This document shows positions 18,606 through 26,770 of a DNA stretch of 64,000 bases, one piece after another (position 1 is the first letter of the stretch; the number at the start of each line of letters is the position of its first letter). The translations under genes and the position numbers were made by a program. The notes under the pieces were generated by a model, which was given only the letters and a program-made list of their open reading frames with translations, was not told the DNA's origin and did no database searches. This DNA comes from Terriglobia bacterium (GTDB lineage Bacteria; Acidobacteriota; Terriglobia; Acidiferrales; UBA7541): assembly GCA_020073485.1 (NCBI GenBank), contig JAIQFB010000009.1:62001-126000 (forward strand), given 5' to 3'.

Positions 18606-18677
18606 TGGAGCGGACGAAGGGTGTCGAACCCTTACCTGGAGCCGGGAAGGCTCCCGTTCTCGTTGAACTACGCCCGC
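18606..18677 (-). tRNA. tRNA-Gly (anticodon UCC by geometry), encoded CCA, short D-loop
   Basis: On the minus strand the acceptor arms GCGGGCG and CGTCCGC pair over seven positions (one G-U), followed by U73 and a genomically encoded CCA. The T-arm AAGGG-TTCGACA-CCCTT is perfect. The anticodon stem GGAGC/GCTCC frames a seven-base loop CTTCCCG, which places UCC at 34-36. The D-arm GTTC/GAAC encloses only five bases (AACGA), two fewer than usual for tRNA-Gly and without the GG pair. Position 37 is C, where a purine is normal. It may be a functional minor tRNA or a decaying copy. Confidence 0.7.
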
Positions 18678-18958
18678 TCAGAGGTACATCGTAAAACTAA
18701 AACAAGCTTGCCATCGTGCATGCAATGACGCAAGGTTCAATCTAATCGGTACGAAAGTACTATCTTCCCGGCCAGTCTTGGATCAATCGCATGGTGGGGT
18801 TGCCGGGAGTCGCGCCGGGTAACCCTTGTTATTTTCGGGGCGTCTAAAGCGTATCGACAGCGATAGGAAATGGAACAACCGCACTTTGAGCAACGTGAAA
18901 ATTGGAACTCAGATGGCGGCAAGGCCGTATCTTCAGTGGGGTCGAAGGGGCGTGAGAG

Positions 18959-21900
18959 GTGTTGTCTAGAAAGCCTGTAGTCCGGGGCGCGGCATGGCTG
19001 GCGATGTCGCTCGGCTTGATGGGCGTTTTTGGCGGCTCGCTTGCGGCCCAGGACAATTCCACGCCCGACGCCGCTGGGGCAGGTCTGCAACTTACCGGAG
19101 TGGTGCGGACTGCGGGTGGCGCAGCCGTTCCCGGTTCCACGTTGCGCGTGATCCAAACTTCCACCGGAAAAGCCTGGGTAAGCTGGACCGACGAGAGCGG
19201 CAAGTTCGCCTTCCCTGCCCTGCCGGCGGGCCACTATCGGGTGGAAATTTCGCAGCTCGGTTTTGCCGCGGCAACCCGGGAGATCGATCTGGGAGCCGGT
19301 GGCCAGCCGTCGCTTGAATTAAAATTAGATATTGGGACGCTGGCCGCAATCACCGCTCCTGCATCATCGGAAAATGTTGCGGCCGCGAAAGAACCCGTGA
19401 AATTCGGGCCATCTTCCACGGCCTCGGCAAATTCAGGCACGGGCGCTCCGGGAAATCAAATCGCGCCGGCGAACGGCACGCCTGGCGAGGCTTCTGGCAC
19501 CACGTCGGCGGCAAATTCTGGATCGCAAGGCCGAAGGTTCGGCAGCGCGGGCGGTGCGCAAGGTGGCGGGCCTGCAAGTGGGCGCAGCGGCCAGGTTGGT
19601 GGTAATGGCGCCCCGAGCCAGGGCGGCGGGCGCCGCGCGTTTCAGCAGGTCGGGCTGAATGCGCAAAATCAAAATAGCGCGGACGCCGGGGAAGAAGATC
19701 TCGGGGCCACCGACAACGGCGGATCGCAGCTCGGCCAGGCCTCTTCAGCCGACGCCGTGCAAATGATCGGCACGGTGGCCATGGGCCAGACGCAGAATCA
19801 AATGGGCGGCTTTCCGCAACCGGGCGATGGCGGGCCCGGGGGGCCGGACACGCAGGGCGCGTTCGGCAACGGCGGCAACGCGATTCCGGGACAGGCGGCG
19901 CCGGGCATGGGCGCGATGGGCGGGCCCGGAGGATTCGGCGGCGGGCCGGGAGGCGGGCCTGTATTTGTGCAGCGCGGCGGAGGCGGCCGCGGAGGGCGAG
20001 GCCCGCGTGGCGGTCCGCAGGGAGTGGACGCGCTCTGGGGAGCGCAGCGCGTGATGCGCCAGCGCATCAACCGCGTGCACTACAGCTTCTACGACAATGT
20101 TGGAGATTCCGCGCTGAATGCGCGGCCGTACTCGCTCTATCAGGCCAATCCGCCGAAGATCTCCAGTTGGACCGAATCGGCCGGGATCAACATTGGCGGG
20201 CCGCTAAAAATTCCCCATGTTTACGACGGCACGGACAAAACTTTTTTCTACGTCAATCTGGAAGGCAACTGGTCGCGCAATCCCGTGGATTCATTTGCCA
20301 CGGTACCGACGCTGGCGGAAAGAAGCGGCGATTTCAGCGCGGCCAACGTGCAGATTTACGATCCGCTCTCGAATCTCACCGGCCCCAGAGCGTTGATGTC
20401 GAATTCCGGCTGCACCCAGAACGCGGCCAACGCTCCCGGCACGTGCATTCCCGCGAATCGAATCAGCCAGCAGGCCATCAGCTTGCTCAGCTACATCCCG
20501 GCGCCGAATATTCCAGTGACAAGCATCAACGGGCAGAGGTTCAATTACCACCTGCAGACGAATCTTCCGGGCCTGAGCAACCGGCTGAATGTGAACGTCA
20601 CGCACCAGATTTCCTCGAAGCTGAGCCTGCAAGTGAATTACAACCTCAGCAACGGCACTTCGCATTCGCTGAGCAGTTTTCCGGGCATCGAGGGAAACAC
20701 ATTCACGCGCGGGCAGAGCGTGATGGTCGGCCTGACACAGAACTGGACCAAGGCGTTCATGCACACCTCCCAGCTTTATTTTTCGCGCAACCGCTCGCTG
20801 GGGCTGAATGAATTCTCGAATGTCACGAACGTCGGCGCGCAGCTCGGGCTCACGGGAATTTCCACGAATCCGTTCGATTACGGCCTGCCGCAAATCGGCT
20901 TCACGAATTTTACCGGCCTCAATGATCCGAATCCTTCGCTGAACCGCAGCCAGACCTGGCGGTACGTGGACAATCTCCGTTGGATGAAGGATAAGCACAC
21001 GGTCAGCGCCGGCGGCGAGATCCGCAAGATGGATATCAACCGCAACACCGACCCCGCGGCCAACGGCCAGTTCGCGTTCACCGGATTGATGACCAGCCAG
21101 CTGACTTCGGCGGGCGCGCCGGTTGCGTCTCCCTCGGATTGCCTTTCGGCCACGCCGTCAGGGCCGTGCTTCGGAAGCGATTTCGCTGATTTTCTTCTCG
21201 GCTTGCCGGCCAACACGAAAGTTCAATTCGGCGACACGGCCACGTATTTTCGTAATTGGGGCTTCATCGGGTACGCCTCGGACGACTGGCACATGTTTCC
21301 GAAATTCACGCTGACATACGGCGTGCGCTACGAAGCCTTCACGCCGCCCACGGAAATTAACGGCCACATCGCTAATCTTACGGTCAGCCCGGACTTTAGC
21401 ACGGTGCAATGCGTCACGCCGGTCGCGACAGGAAATTGTGCGCAGGGGACATCCGCGTCGTTATTCAACGGCCACTACAATAACTGGGCGCCGCGCATCG
21501 GGCTGGCCTGGCAGCCCCCTGGAAAATGGTTTTCCGGGCAGCACCAACTGACGCTTCGCGCCGGGTACAGCATGTTCTATGTCGAGTCGTACTTGAACAC
21601 ACTGTCGAGCGAAATGGCCAATCAGCCGCCCTTCGCCACGGCAAATACGCTGACGACGCAGACGGTGGCCAGCCCGCCGCTGAGTTTTGGCACGAACCTC
21701 TCGACCGCGCTGCCCGCCACGCTGACCAACACCGTCGCGGTGAATCCAAACTACCAGGTTCCATACGCGATGATCTGGAACGCGTCGATCCAATACGATC
21801 TGGCGCGCGGCACATTCGTGGAGGCGATGTACACGGGCACGCGGGGCGTGCATCTCGACGAACTTCTTGGATTCGGCCCCACGAATTTGACGGCAAATGC

Positions 21901-22657
21901 AGCGGGATTCACATACGACACCACGGGGGCGTTTTCCAATTTCAACGCCTTGCAACTTCGCGTGCAGAAACGCATGAGCCACGGCGTGATGTTCATGGCG
22001 CGATACACGTACTCGAAATCGCTGGACGACGCCAGCAACATCGGCGGAGGCGGGCAGACCGTGATCCAAAATAACGCCGACCCGCGCGCCGATTACGGGC
22101 TGTCGTCGTTCAATATGACTCACCAGTTCCTGGGAAATTTCGTATACCAGTTGCCGTTTGGCGAGCGCGAACGCTTTGCCCGCAAGGGCTGGGAAAAGCA
22201 GGTATTCGGCGCGTGGCGCTTGAACGGCTCGTTCACCGCTCACTCGGGCACTCCGTTTACCGTGCGGGTTTTCTCGAAGGATCCGTCGTGCCAAAACGTT
22301 CCCGGAGTAAATTCCGAACGGGCGGACCAGCTTGGCAGCGCGGCGCTGGCCAATCCGACGATTCAGGAATGGTTCAATACGGCCGTCTTCAGCGCGCCAG
22401 CCGCGTGCTTCGGCGATGCGCCGCGAAATTCCGTGATCGGCCCCGGCGCGTTCACGATCAATTCGGGGCTTTCCAAAACATTTCAATTCGGGCGCGACGG
22501 CTTGCGGCGGCTCGATTTCAGCTGGAACGCCAATAATCTGTTCAATCGCGTGAACTATTCCGGATTGTCCACGGTGCTGGGCTCATCCACGTTCGGACAA
22601 ATCACCGGAGCGGCGGGAATGCGCACGATGCAGTTCCGCATGCGGGTGAATTTCTGA
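18959..22657 (+). CDS. TonB-dependent-receptor-like outer-membrane protein with carboxypeptidase regulatory domain (Oar-like)
   Basis: This 1232-aa protein starts at GTG (a TTG follows directly). A signal peptide (WLAMSLGLMGVFGGSLAAQ) leads into a CarboxypepD_reg beta-sandwich (about 43-125; LTGVVRTAGGAAVPGSTLRVIQTSTG .. GHYRVEISQLGF). Residues about 150-360 are very rich in Gly, Ala, Gln and Pro and replace a recognisable TonB plug. The rest is a barrel of the Oar type (VDNLRWMKDKHTVSAGGEIR, WHMFPKFTLTYGVRYEAFTPPTEI, ARYTYSKSLDDASNIGGG), ending in phenylalanine (MRVNF) as outer-membrane barrels do. The substrate is unknown. Its TGA overlaps the ATG of the VWA gene by one base. Confidence 0.92.
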   Translation: MLSRKPVVRGAAWLAMSLGLMGVFGGSLAAQDNSTPDAAGAGLQLTGVVRTAGGAAVPGSTLRVIQTSTGKAWVSWTDESGKFAFPALPAGHYRVEISQLGFAAATREIDLGAGGQPSLELKLDIGTLAAITAPASSENVAAAKEPVKFGPSSTASANSGTGAPGNQIAPANGTPGEASGTTSAANSGSQGRRFGSAGGAQGGGPASGRSGQVGGNGAPSQGGGRRAFQQVGLNAQNQNSADAGEEDLGATDNGGSQLGQASSADAVQMIGTVAMGQTQNQMGGFPQPGDGGPGGPDTQGAFGNGGNAIPGQAAPGMGAMGGPGGFGGGPGGGPVFVQRGGGGRGGRGPRGGPQGVDALWGAQRVMRQRINRVHYSFYDNVGDSALNARPYSLYQANPPKISSWTESAGINIGGPLKIPHVYDGTDKTFFYVNLEGNWSRNPVDSFATVPTLAERSGDFSAANVQIYDPLSNLTGPRALMSNSGCTQNAANAPGTCIPANRISQQAISLLSYIPAPNIPVTSINGQRFNYHLQTNLPGLSNRLNVNVTHQISSKLSLQVNYNLSNGTSHSLSSFPGIEGNTFTRGQSVMVGLTQNWTKAFMHTSQLYFSRNRSLGLNEFSNVTNVGAQLGLTGISTNPFDYGLPQIGFTNFTGLNDPNPSLNRSQTWRYVDNLRWMKDKHTVSAGGEIRKMDINRNTDPAANGQFAFTGLMTSQLTSAGAPVASPSDCLSATPSGPCFGSDFADFLLGLPANTKVQFGDTATYFRNWGFIGYASDDWHMFPKFTLTYGVRYEAFTPPTEINGHIANLTVSPDFSTVQCVTPVATGNCAQGTSASLFNGHYNNWAPRIGLAWQPPGKWFSGQHQLTLRAGYSMFYVESYLNTLSSEMANQPPFATANTLTTQTVASPPLSFGTNLSTALPATLTNTVAVNPNYQVPYAMIWNASIQYDLARGTFVEAMYTGTRGVHLDELLGFGPTNLTANAAGFTYDTTGAFSNFNALQLRVQKRMSHGVMFMARYTYSKSLDDASNIGGGGQTVIQNNADPRADYGLSSFNMTHQFLGNFVYQLPFGERERFARKGWEKQVFGAWRLNGSFTAHSGTPFTVRVFSKDPSCQNVPGVNSERADQLGSAALANPTIQEWFNTAVFSAPAACFGDAPRNSVIGPGAFTINSGLSKTFQFGRDGLRRLDFSWNANNLFNRVNYSGLSTVLGSSTFGQITGAAGMRTMQFRMRVNF

Positions 22658-24897
22658 TGCGCAGGCATGCCACATTCGCGCGGCAATGTCTTGCCGTTCT
22701 TGCAGCCGGTTCCCTGCTGGCGGGGCCGCTGCGGTCTCAAGATGCGGCAACGCCGCAGGCGCAACAGCCGCAAGTCGTGCCCGTCAACCCGCGCCAGGGA
22801 CCCGCGCCGCCGCCGGCGCCGCTTCCGCGCGGAAGAAGCACCATCCGCTCCACCGTGAGCCTGGTGGAAATCGACGTGCAAGTCACCGATCGCGAAGGCA
22901 AGCCCATCAAGGGGCTGAAGCAGGAGCAGCTCAGCGTCAGCGAAGACGGCAAGCCGCAAAAAGTTTCCACCTTCGAGTACAACGATATCGAGCAAATCGA
23001 AACGGCATCCACGGCCGTTGAGGCGCCCATCACGGTTCCGTTGGGAACGGTGTCCGCGCCGGAAGAAATCAAGGCCGTCGTGCACGATCACCGCATGATC
23101 GTCCTGTTCTTTGACATGACGTCCCTACAGGCCGAGGATCTGCTGCGGTCGACACGCGCCGCCGAGAAATACATTCGCGAGCAGATGACGCCGGCGGACC
23201 TGGTGGGCGTGGTCGCGTTCGGCAATACGCTCAAAGTGATCGCGAATTTCACGAACAATCGCGAACTGTTGCAGCAGTCGGTGGAAGCCCTGGTGCCCGG
23301 CCACGAAGCGGCGCTGGCGCAACTGGCCGATGCCGCCACCGCCGCGAACGGAGAGGCCGCCGTCACCGAAGACACAGGGGCAGCATTTACGGCGGATGAC
23401 ACCGAGTTCAACGTCTTTAATACCGACCGGAAGCTGGCCGCCGTCGAGGCCATTTGCGAAGTCCTGGAAAGCATTCCCGGGAAAAAATCGCTCATTCAAT
23501 TCACCAGCGGCATTACGCAAACGGGCGAGGAAAATAGATCGGAACTCATCGCCGCCACCAATTCCGCGAACCGCTCGAACGTTTCCATCTACACGGTGGA
23601 CTCGCGCGGCCTGCTGACGGCCACGCCGGGAGGCGACGCCAGCATGGGCGCGTCGGGCGGCACGGCCATGTTCAGCGGCGCCACGGTCATTTCCCAGAGC
23701 CAGTCGCGCGAGGATTCCCGAGAAACGTTGGCGACGCTGGCGGGCGACACCGGCGGGCGCTCGTTTTTCGATACCGGAGACTTCGGCAAGATTTTTCAGA
23801 GCGTGCAGAACGATACGTCGGGCTACTACCTGGTCGGCTACTACAGCTCGGACGCGGCGCACGACGGCGCCTGGCGCAGCGTGCACGTAAAAATAGACAA
23901 ACTTCCCGCCGGCGCTCATGTGCGCACACGCGAGGGATATTACGCGCCGAAGGATTTCGGCATCTACACGACGGAAGACCGCGAGCGGCAGCTTGAGGAA
24001 GCGTTCCGCTCGGAAACTCCCGAGGTCGAGCTGCCCGTAGCCATGGAGACCGCGGAGTTCCGCCTGAGCGCGAATCAAGTGTTCGTGCCCATCGCCGCCA
24101 AGCTCGCGCCCAGCGCCCTGCAATGGGCGCAAAAGCGCGGCAGCCGCGAAACCGCATTCGATTTCGCGGCCGAGGTGCGCGACGCAAAATCCAACCGCGT
24201 TGTCGGCGCGCTGCGCGACACCATCACCGTGAAAATCGACGCCGAGCATTTCCAGGACATGCAGCAGCGCTCGCTGGTCTACCAGGGCGGCATCATTCTT
24301 TCGCCGGGACAATACAAATTGAAATTCCTGGCGCGCGAAAATGAATCCGGCCGCATCGGCACATTTGAAGACACTCTCACCCTGGCGCCGTTGCAGTCCG
24401 ATCGATTGCAATTGAGTTCGGTCCTGCTGTCGAGCCAGGTTGAAGCCGTGCGCAACGCCGCTCAGGTAAAGACTCAGGCACTGGGCCTTGATGCGAAAAT
24501 GAAATCGTCTCCGCTGGAAGTGGGCGGCGAGCGCATCATTCCGAGCGTTACGCGCGTGTTTACGGATCAGCAGACGCTCTACGTTTTCTTCCAGGCGTAC
24601 TTGCCGCAGAAGGCGCAGGCCGAATCGCTGCGCGCCGGTTTGGTATTTTTCCGCAACGGGCAGCGCCTGTCGGACACACCCATGGTCGCGCCCGCCGAGT
24701 ACGACGAGAAAACGCATACCGCCGCGTTCCGGATCAGCCTGCCGCTTGCGGGGCTGAACGCCGGACGCTATACGGTACAAGCCGTCGCGGTCGATGCAGG
24801 AACAACCTATGCCGCGTTTGCGCGAAACTATTTCGCGATCCGGCCCGCGGCCAGGCCGGCGGCTGCGATTCCGTCCGCTCTTCCGTCGAACAATTAG
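22657..24897 (+). CDS. Secreted VWFA-related domain protein (Acidobacteria TIGR03436 type)
   Basis: The protein is 746 aa with a signal peptide (about 1-26, RQCLAVLAAGSLLAGPLRSQ) and a Pro/Gln-rich linker. The family start is STVSLVEIDVQVTDREGKPIKGLKQEQLSVSEDGKPQKVSTFE. The VWA fold (about 145-400) has the MIDAS-like VLFFDMTS; further metal-site motifs cannot be assigned by eye. The C-terminal half (about 430-740) is beta-rich with no domain I recognise. The start codon overlaps the receptor stop by one base (TGATG), indicating reinitiation and a shared function, probably at the outer envelope. An adhesion or surface-assembly role is inferred. Confidence 0.9.
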   Translation: MRRHATFARQCLAVLAAGSLLAGPLRSQDAATPQAQQPQVVPVNPRQGPAPPPAPLPRGRSTIRSTVSLVEIDVQVTDREGKPIKGLKQEQLSVSEDGKPQKVSTFEYNDIEQIETASTAVEAPITVPLGTVSAPEEIKAVVHDHRMIVLFFDMTSLQAEDLLRSTRAAEKYIREQMTPADLVGVVAFGNTLKVIANFTNNRELLQQSVEALVPGHEAALAQLADAATAANGEAAVTEDTGAAFTADDTEFNVFNTDRKLAAVEAICEVLESIPGKKSLIQFTSGITQTGEENRSELIAATNSANRSNVSIYTVDSRGLLTATPGGDASMGASGGTAMFSGATVISQSQSREDSRETLATLAGDTGGRSFFDTGDFGKIFQSVQNDTSGYYLVGYYSSDAAHDGAWRSVHVKIDKLPAGAHVRTREGYYAPKDFGIYTTEDRERQLEEAFRSETPEVELPVAMETAEFRLSANQVFVPIAAKLAPSALQWAQKRGSRETAFDFAAEVRDAKSNRVVGALRDTITVKIDAEHFQDMQQRSLVYQGGIILSPGQYKLKFLARENESGRIGTFEDTLTLAPLQSDRLQLSSVLLSSQVEAVRNAAQVKTQALGLDAKMKSSPLEVGGERIIPSVTRVFTDQQTLYVFFQAYLPQKAQAESLRAGLVFFRNGQRLSDTPMVAPAEYDEKTHTAAFRISLPLAGLNAGRYTVQAVAVDAGTTYAAFARNYFAIRPAARPAAAIPSALPSNN

Positions 24898-24931
24898 GCT
24901 GCGTCTTTCGATGCGAGACTGGCTTTTTGTG

Positions 24932-25003
24932 GCGTAGACTTCAGTTTGCGCGGTTTGGAGTTTGCACGTTCGCAATCTAAACCGCGCAAACTGAAGTCTA
25001 CGC
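24932..25003. repeat. 25-bp perfect inverted repeat
   Basis: Arms 24932-24956 and 24979-25003 are exact complements over 25 bases (starting GCGTAGACTTCAGTTTGCGC) around a 22-base loop. It lies 34 bases after the VWA stop. Related, less perfect elements at 26669, 36286 and 49151 share the CTTCAG and GCGCGGTTT blocks. It could terminate the receptor/VWA operon, but the arm length exceeds an ordinary terminator. Confidence 0.85.
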
Positions 25004-25392
25004 TACTCATGCTCCCCATTTGAAACTAGCGAGTCGTTTTGGTACATCTCCCCGAACCAACTCGGAAGCGCACAAATTTCGCACCTCGCAACCATTTCCC
25101 CGGCAGAGACTTAGAGAATGAGAGGGAAGAACACCGCTTAATCCATTTGGCGTGATCCTTGCTGGGTGTCCCCGGGAGAGGGAAAGAGCCGCTTGGATGA
25201 CAGACCAGCAACACGATGCGGTCTCGAAGTTGAGAATGGCTGCGTGCCGGCAGAAACTTTTTGCCCTTTCTACTAAAGCAAGGGTCCAAGGCGGACGATG
25301 GATTCCACGAGTAGGCGAAGTGTGTTCTCCGCATTGTTCCATTTTGCTACACCTGGCGAGAGAGCTTACTTGGGGAGTTGGGAGAGAGATCA
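25004..25392. other. Non-coding stretch before HEAT-repeat gene
   Basis: I find no convincing gene in these 390 bases. One frame runs through on the plus strand, but it lacks a ribosome site and overlaps the HEAT-repeat gene in another phase. The base composition is slightly lower in GC than its surroundings. It presumably holds the promoter of the gene at 25393; no clear -35/-10 or -24/-12 match is visible. The last bases contain the GGAGAGAG ribosome site (25381-25388). Confidence 0.5.
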
Positions 25393-26601
25393 ATGGAATC
25401 CCTTCTAATGATTGTTGCGCGGCTGGAAAACATATCCCTTTTGACGGGCGGCATTGTTGCTGCATTGGGTGGAGTTGTCTTGTTGTCTTTGTTCCTGGTG
25501 GCACAGCGCGGCATCCGGTACCTTCGCGCGCATCGATTTGACGCCCTCGCTTTCAAATTGCACAAGCAGGGGCGGGAAATCGTGCGAGGGGATATACCCG
25601 CGGAAGAGTGGATCCACGATTCCGCAAAATGCGACATCGTGCAGTCCATTGTGATTCAGGAAATCGATGCGGCGGTGGACAAGGACCGGGCGGGGCTACA
25701 GGAATTTTTGCGGTCGAGCGGTTTGGTCGACCGGTGTATTCAAAAAGTGTATGACGGACGCGGCTGGGGACGCCGCCGGGCCATGATGGCGCTAGGCGCG
25801 ATGCGCGTGCCGGAGGCGATTGCGCCGCTGGCGGAATTGCTGGACGACTGGCAACTCGATACACGCATGACGGCCGTACAAAGCCTGGGGCGCACGGGCC
25901 TGGCCGAAGCCGCGTCGCCCATCATCGAAATGCTTATGGTCGGCGCCCTGAAAGTGCCGGCGACCCCCGTGGACAACGCTCTGGTCCGCTGCTTCCAGGA
26001 TTGTCCGGAGGCACTACTTCCCTATATCCGGCGGGCGTTGGGAGAATCCCGCGAATTGCTTGCCCGCGTTGCCGCCGAGATCGCCACGCCCGCCATGGCC
26101 GATGAAATGATCGTCCTCGCCGCCGATCCGCAACCCGAGGTGCGGGCATCCGCGGCAAAGGCTTTGGCTTACGCCCCGCTTCCGCTGGCGATTCCCGCGC
26201 TCGGCGACCTGGCCCGCGATGAAGTCTGGTTCGTGCGCCTGCGCGCCACCATTGCGCTGAGCCAGCTGTTTCATCCCCGCACTATCCCGGTCCTGCTCGA
26301 AGCGGTGCGCGACTCCAACCGGCTGGTTCGGATTCGCGCGGCCACGGCACTCGCCAAATTTGAACGCGAGACCGTCGAAATTCTCAAAAATGTGGTCGAT
26401 TCGCGCGACCGCTACGCCCTGCACGCCATGATTTCCGCGCTCGAACTCGGCGGCGGATTCGAGAAAGTGATGGCCGAACTCGCCGATCCCATGCTGCACG
26501 ACGAAGCCGCCGCCCGCCTGCTCAGCGCCATCCGCGAAGAGTCCACCAACCTTTGGAGCACGCGGCCCGCCGACCCCGTGGTGGAATCGGTGTTTCCGTA
26601 G
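25393..26601 (+). CDS. Membrane-anchored HEAT-repeat protein
   Basis: ATG 25393 is preceded by GGAGAGAG with a four-base gap. The 402-aa protein has one N-terminal transmembrane helix (about 14-38, LLTGGIVAALGGVVLLSLFLVAQRG). A helical cytoplasmic domain and a series of HEAT/PBS-lyase-type repeats follow: GRRRAMMALGAMRVPEAIAPLAELLDDWQLDTRMTAVQSLGRTG, PEVRASAAKALAYAPLPLAIPALGDLARDEVWFVRLRATIALSQL, and NRLVRIRAATALAKFERET. Such repeats serve as protein-binding scaffolds. It is a single gene flanked by palindromic elements on both sides. The partner is unknown. Confidence 0.85.
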   Translation: MESLLMIVARLENISLLTGGIVAALGGVVLLSLFLVAQRGIRYLRAHRFDALAFKLHKQGREIVRGDIPAEEWIHDSAKCDIVQSIVIQEIDAAVDKDRAGLQEFLRSSGLVDRCIQKVYDGRGWGRRRAMMALGAMRVPEAIAPLAELLDDWQLDTRMTAVQSLGRTGLAEAASPIIEMLMVGALKVPATPVDNALVRCFQDCPEALLPYIRRALGESRELLARVAAEIATPAMADEMIVLAADPQPEVRASAAKALAYAPLPLAIPALGDLARDEVWFVRLRATIALSQLFHPRTIPVLLEAVRDSNRLVRIRAATALAKFERETVEILKNVVDSRDRYALHAMISALELGGGFEKVMAELADPMLHDEAAARLLSAIREESTNLWSTRPADPVVESVFP

Positions 26602-26668
26602 TTTGTAATGCTCACAACGTGGTTTGTGTGACCCGCTTGCGGTGGGTGCGAATGGTTGGGATCTCTCC

Positions 26669-26748
26669 AGTGGCTCAGGATGCAGCCTGCGCGGTTTAAA
26701 ATGTGCGCAGGTAAGATCTAAACCGCACAGGCTGAAGCCTGTGCCACT
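26669..26748. repeat. Imperfect palindrome between convergent genes
   Basis: The left arm AGTGGCTCAGGATGCAGCCT and the right arm ending AGGCTGAAGCCTGTGCCACT pair over about 29 positions with few mismatches. Inside lies CGCGGTTT/AAACCGC. It sits between the HEAT-repeat gene and the convergent regulator gene and shares blocks with the elements at 24932 and 49151. Confidence 0.7.
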
Positions 26749-26770
26749 AAAATCCCGCATCTTTTCGAAT

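Noticed and set aside
18606-18677. Reading the anticodon as CCC
   Set aside because: The five-base stem GGAGC/GCTCC fixes a seven-base loop that puts UCC at 34-36; shifting to CCC breaks the stem.
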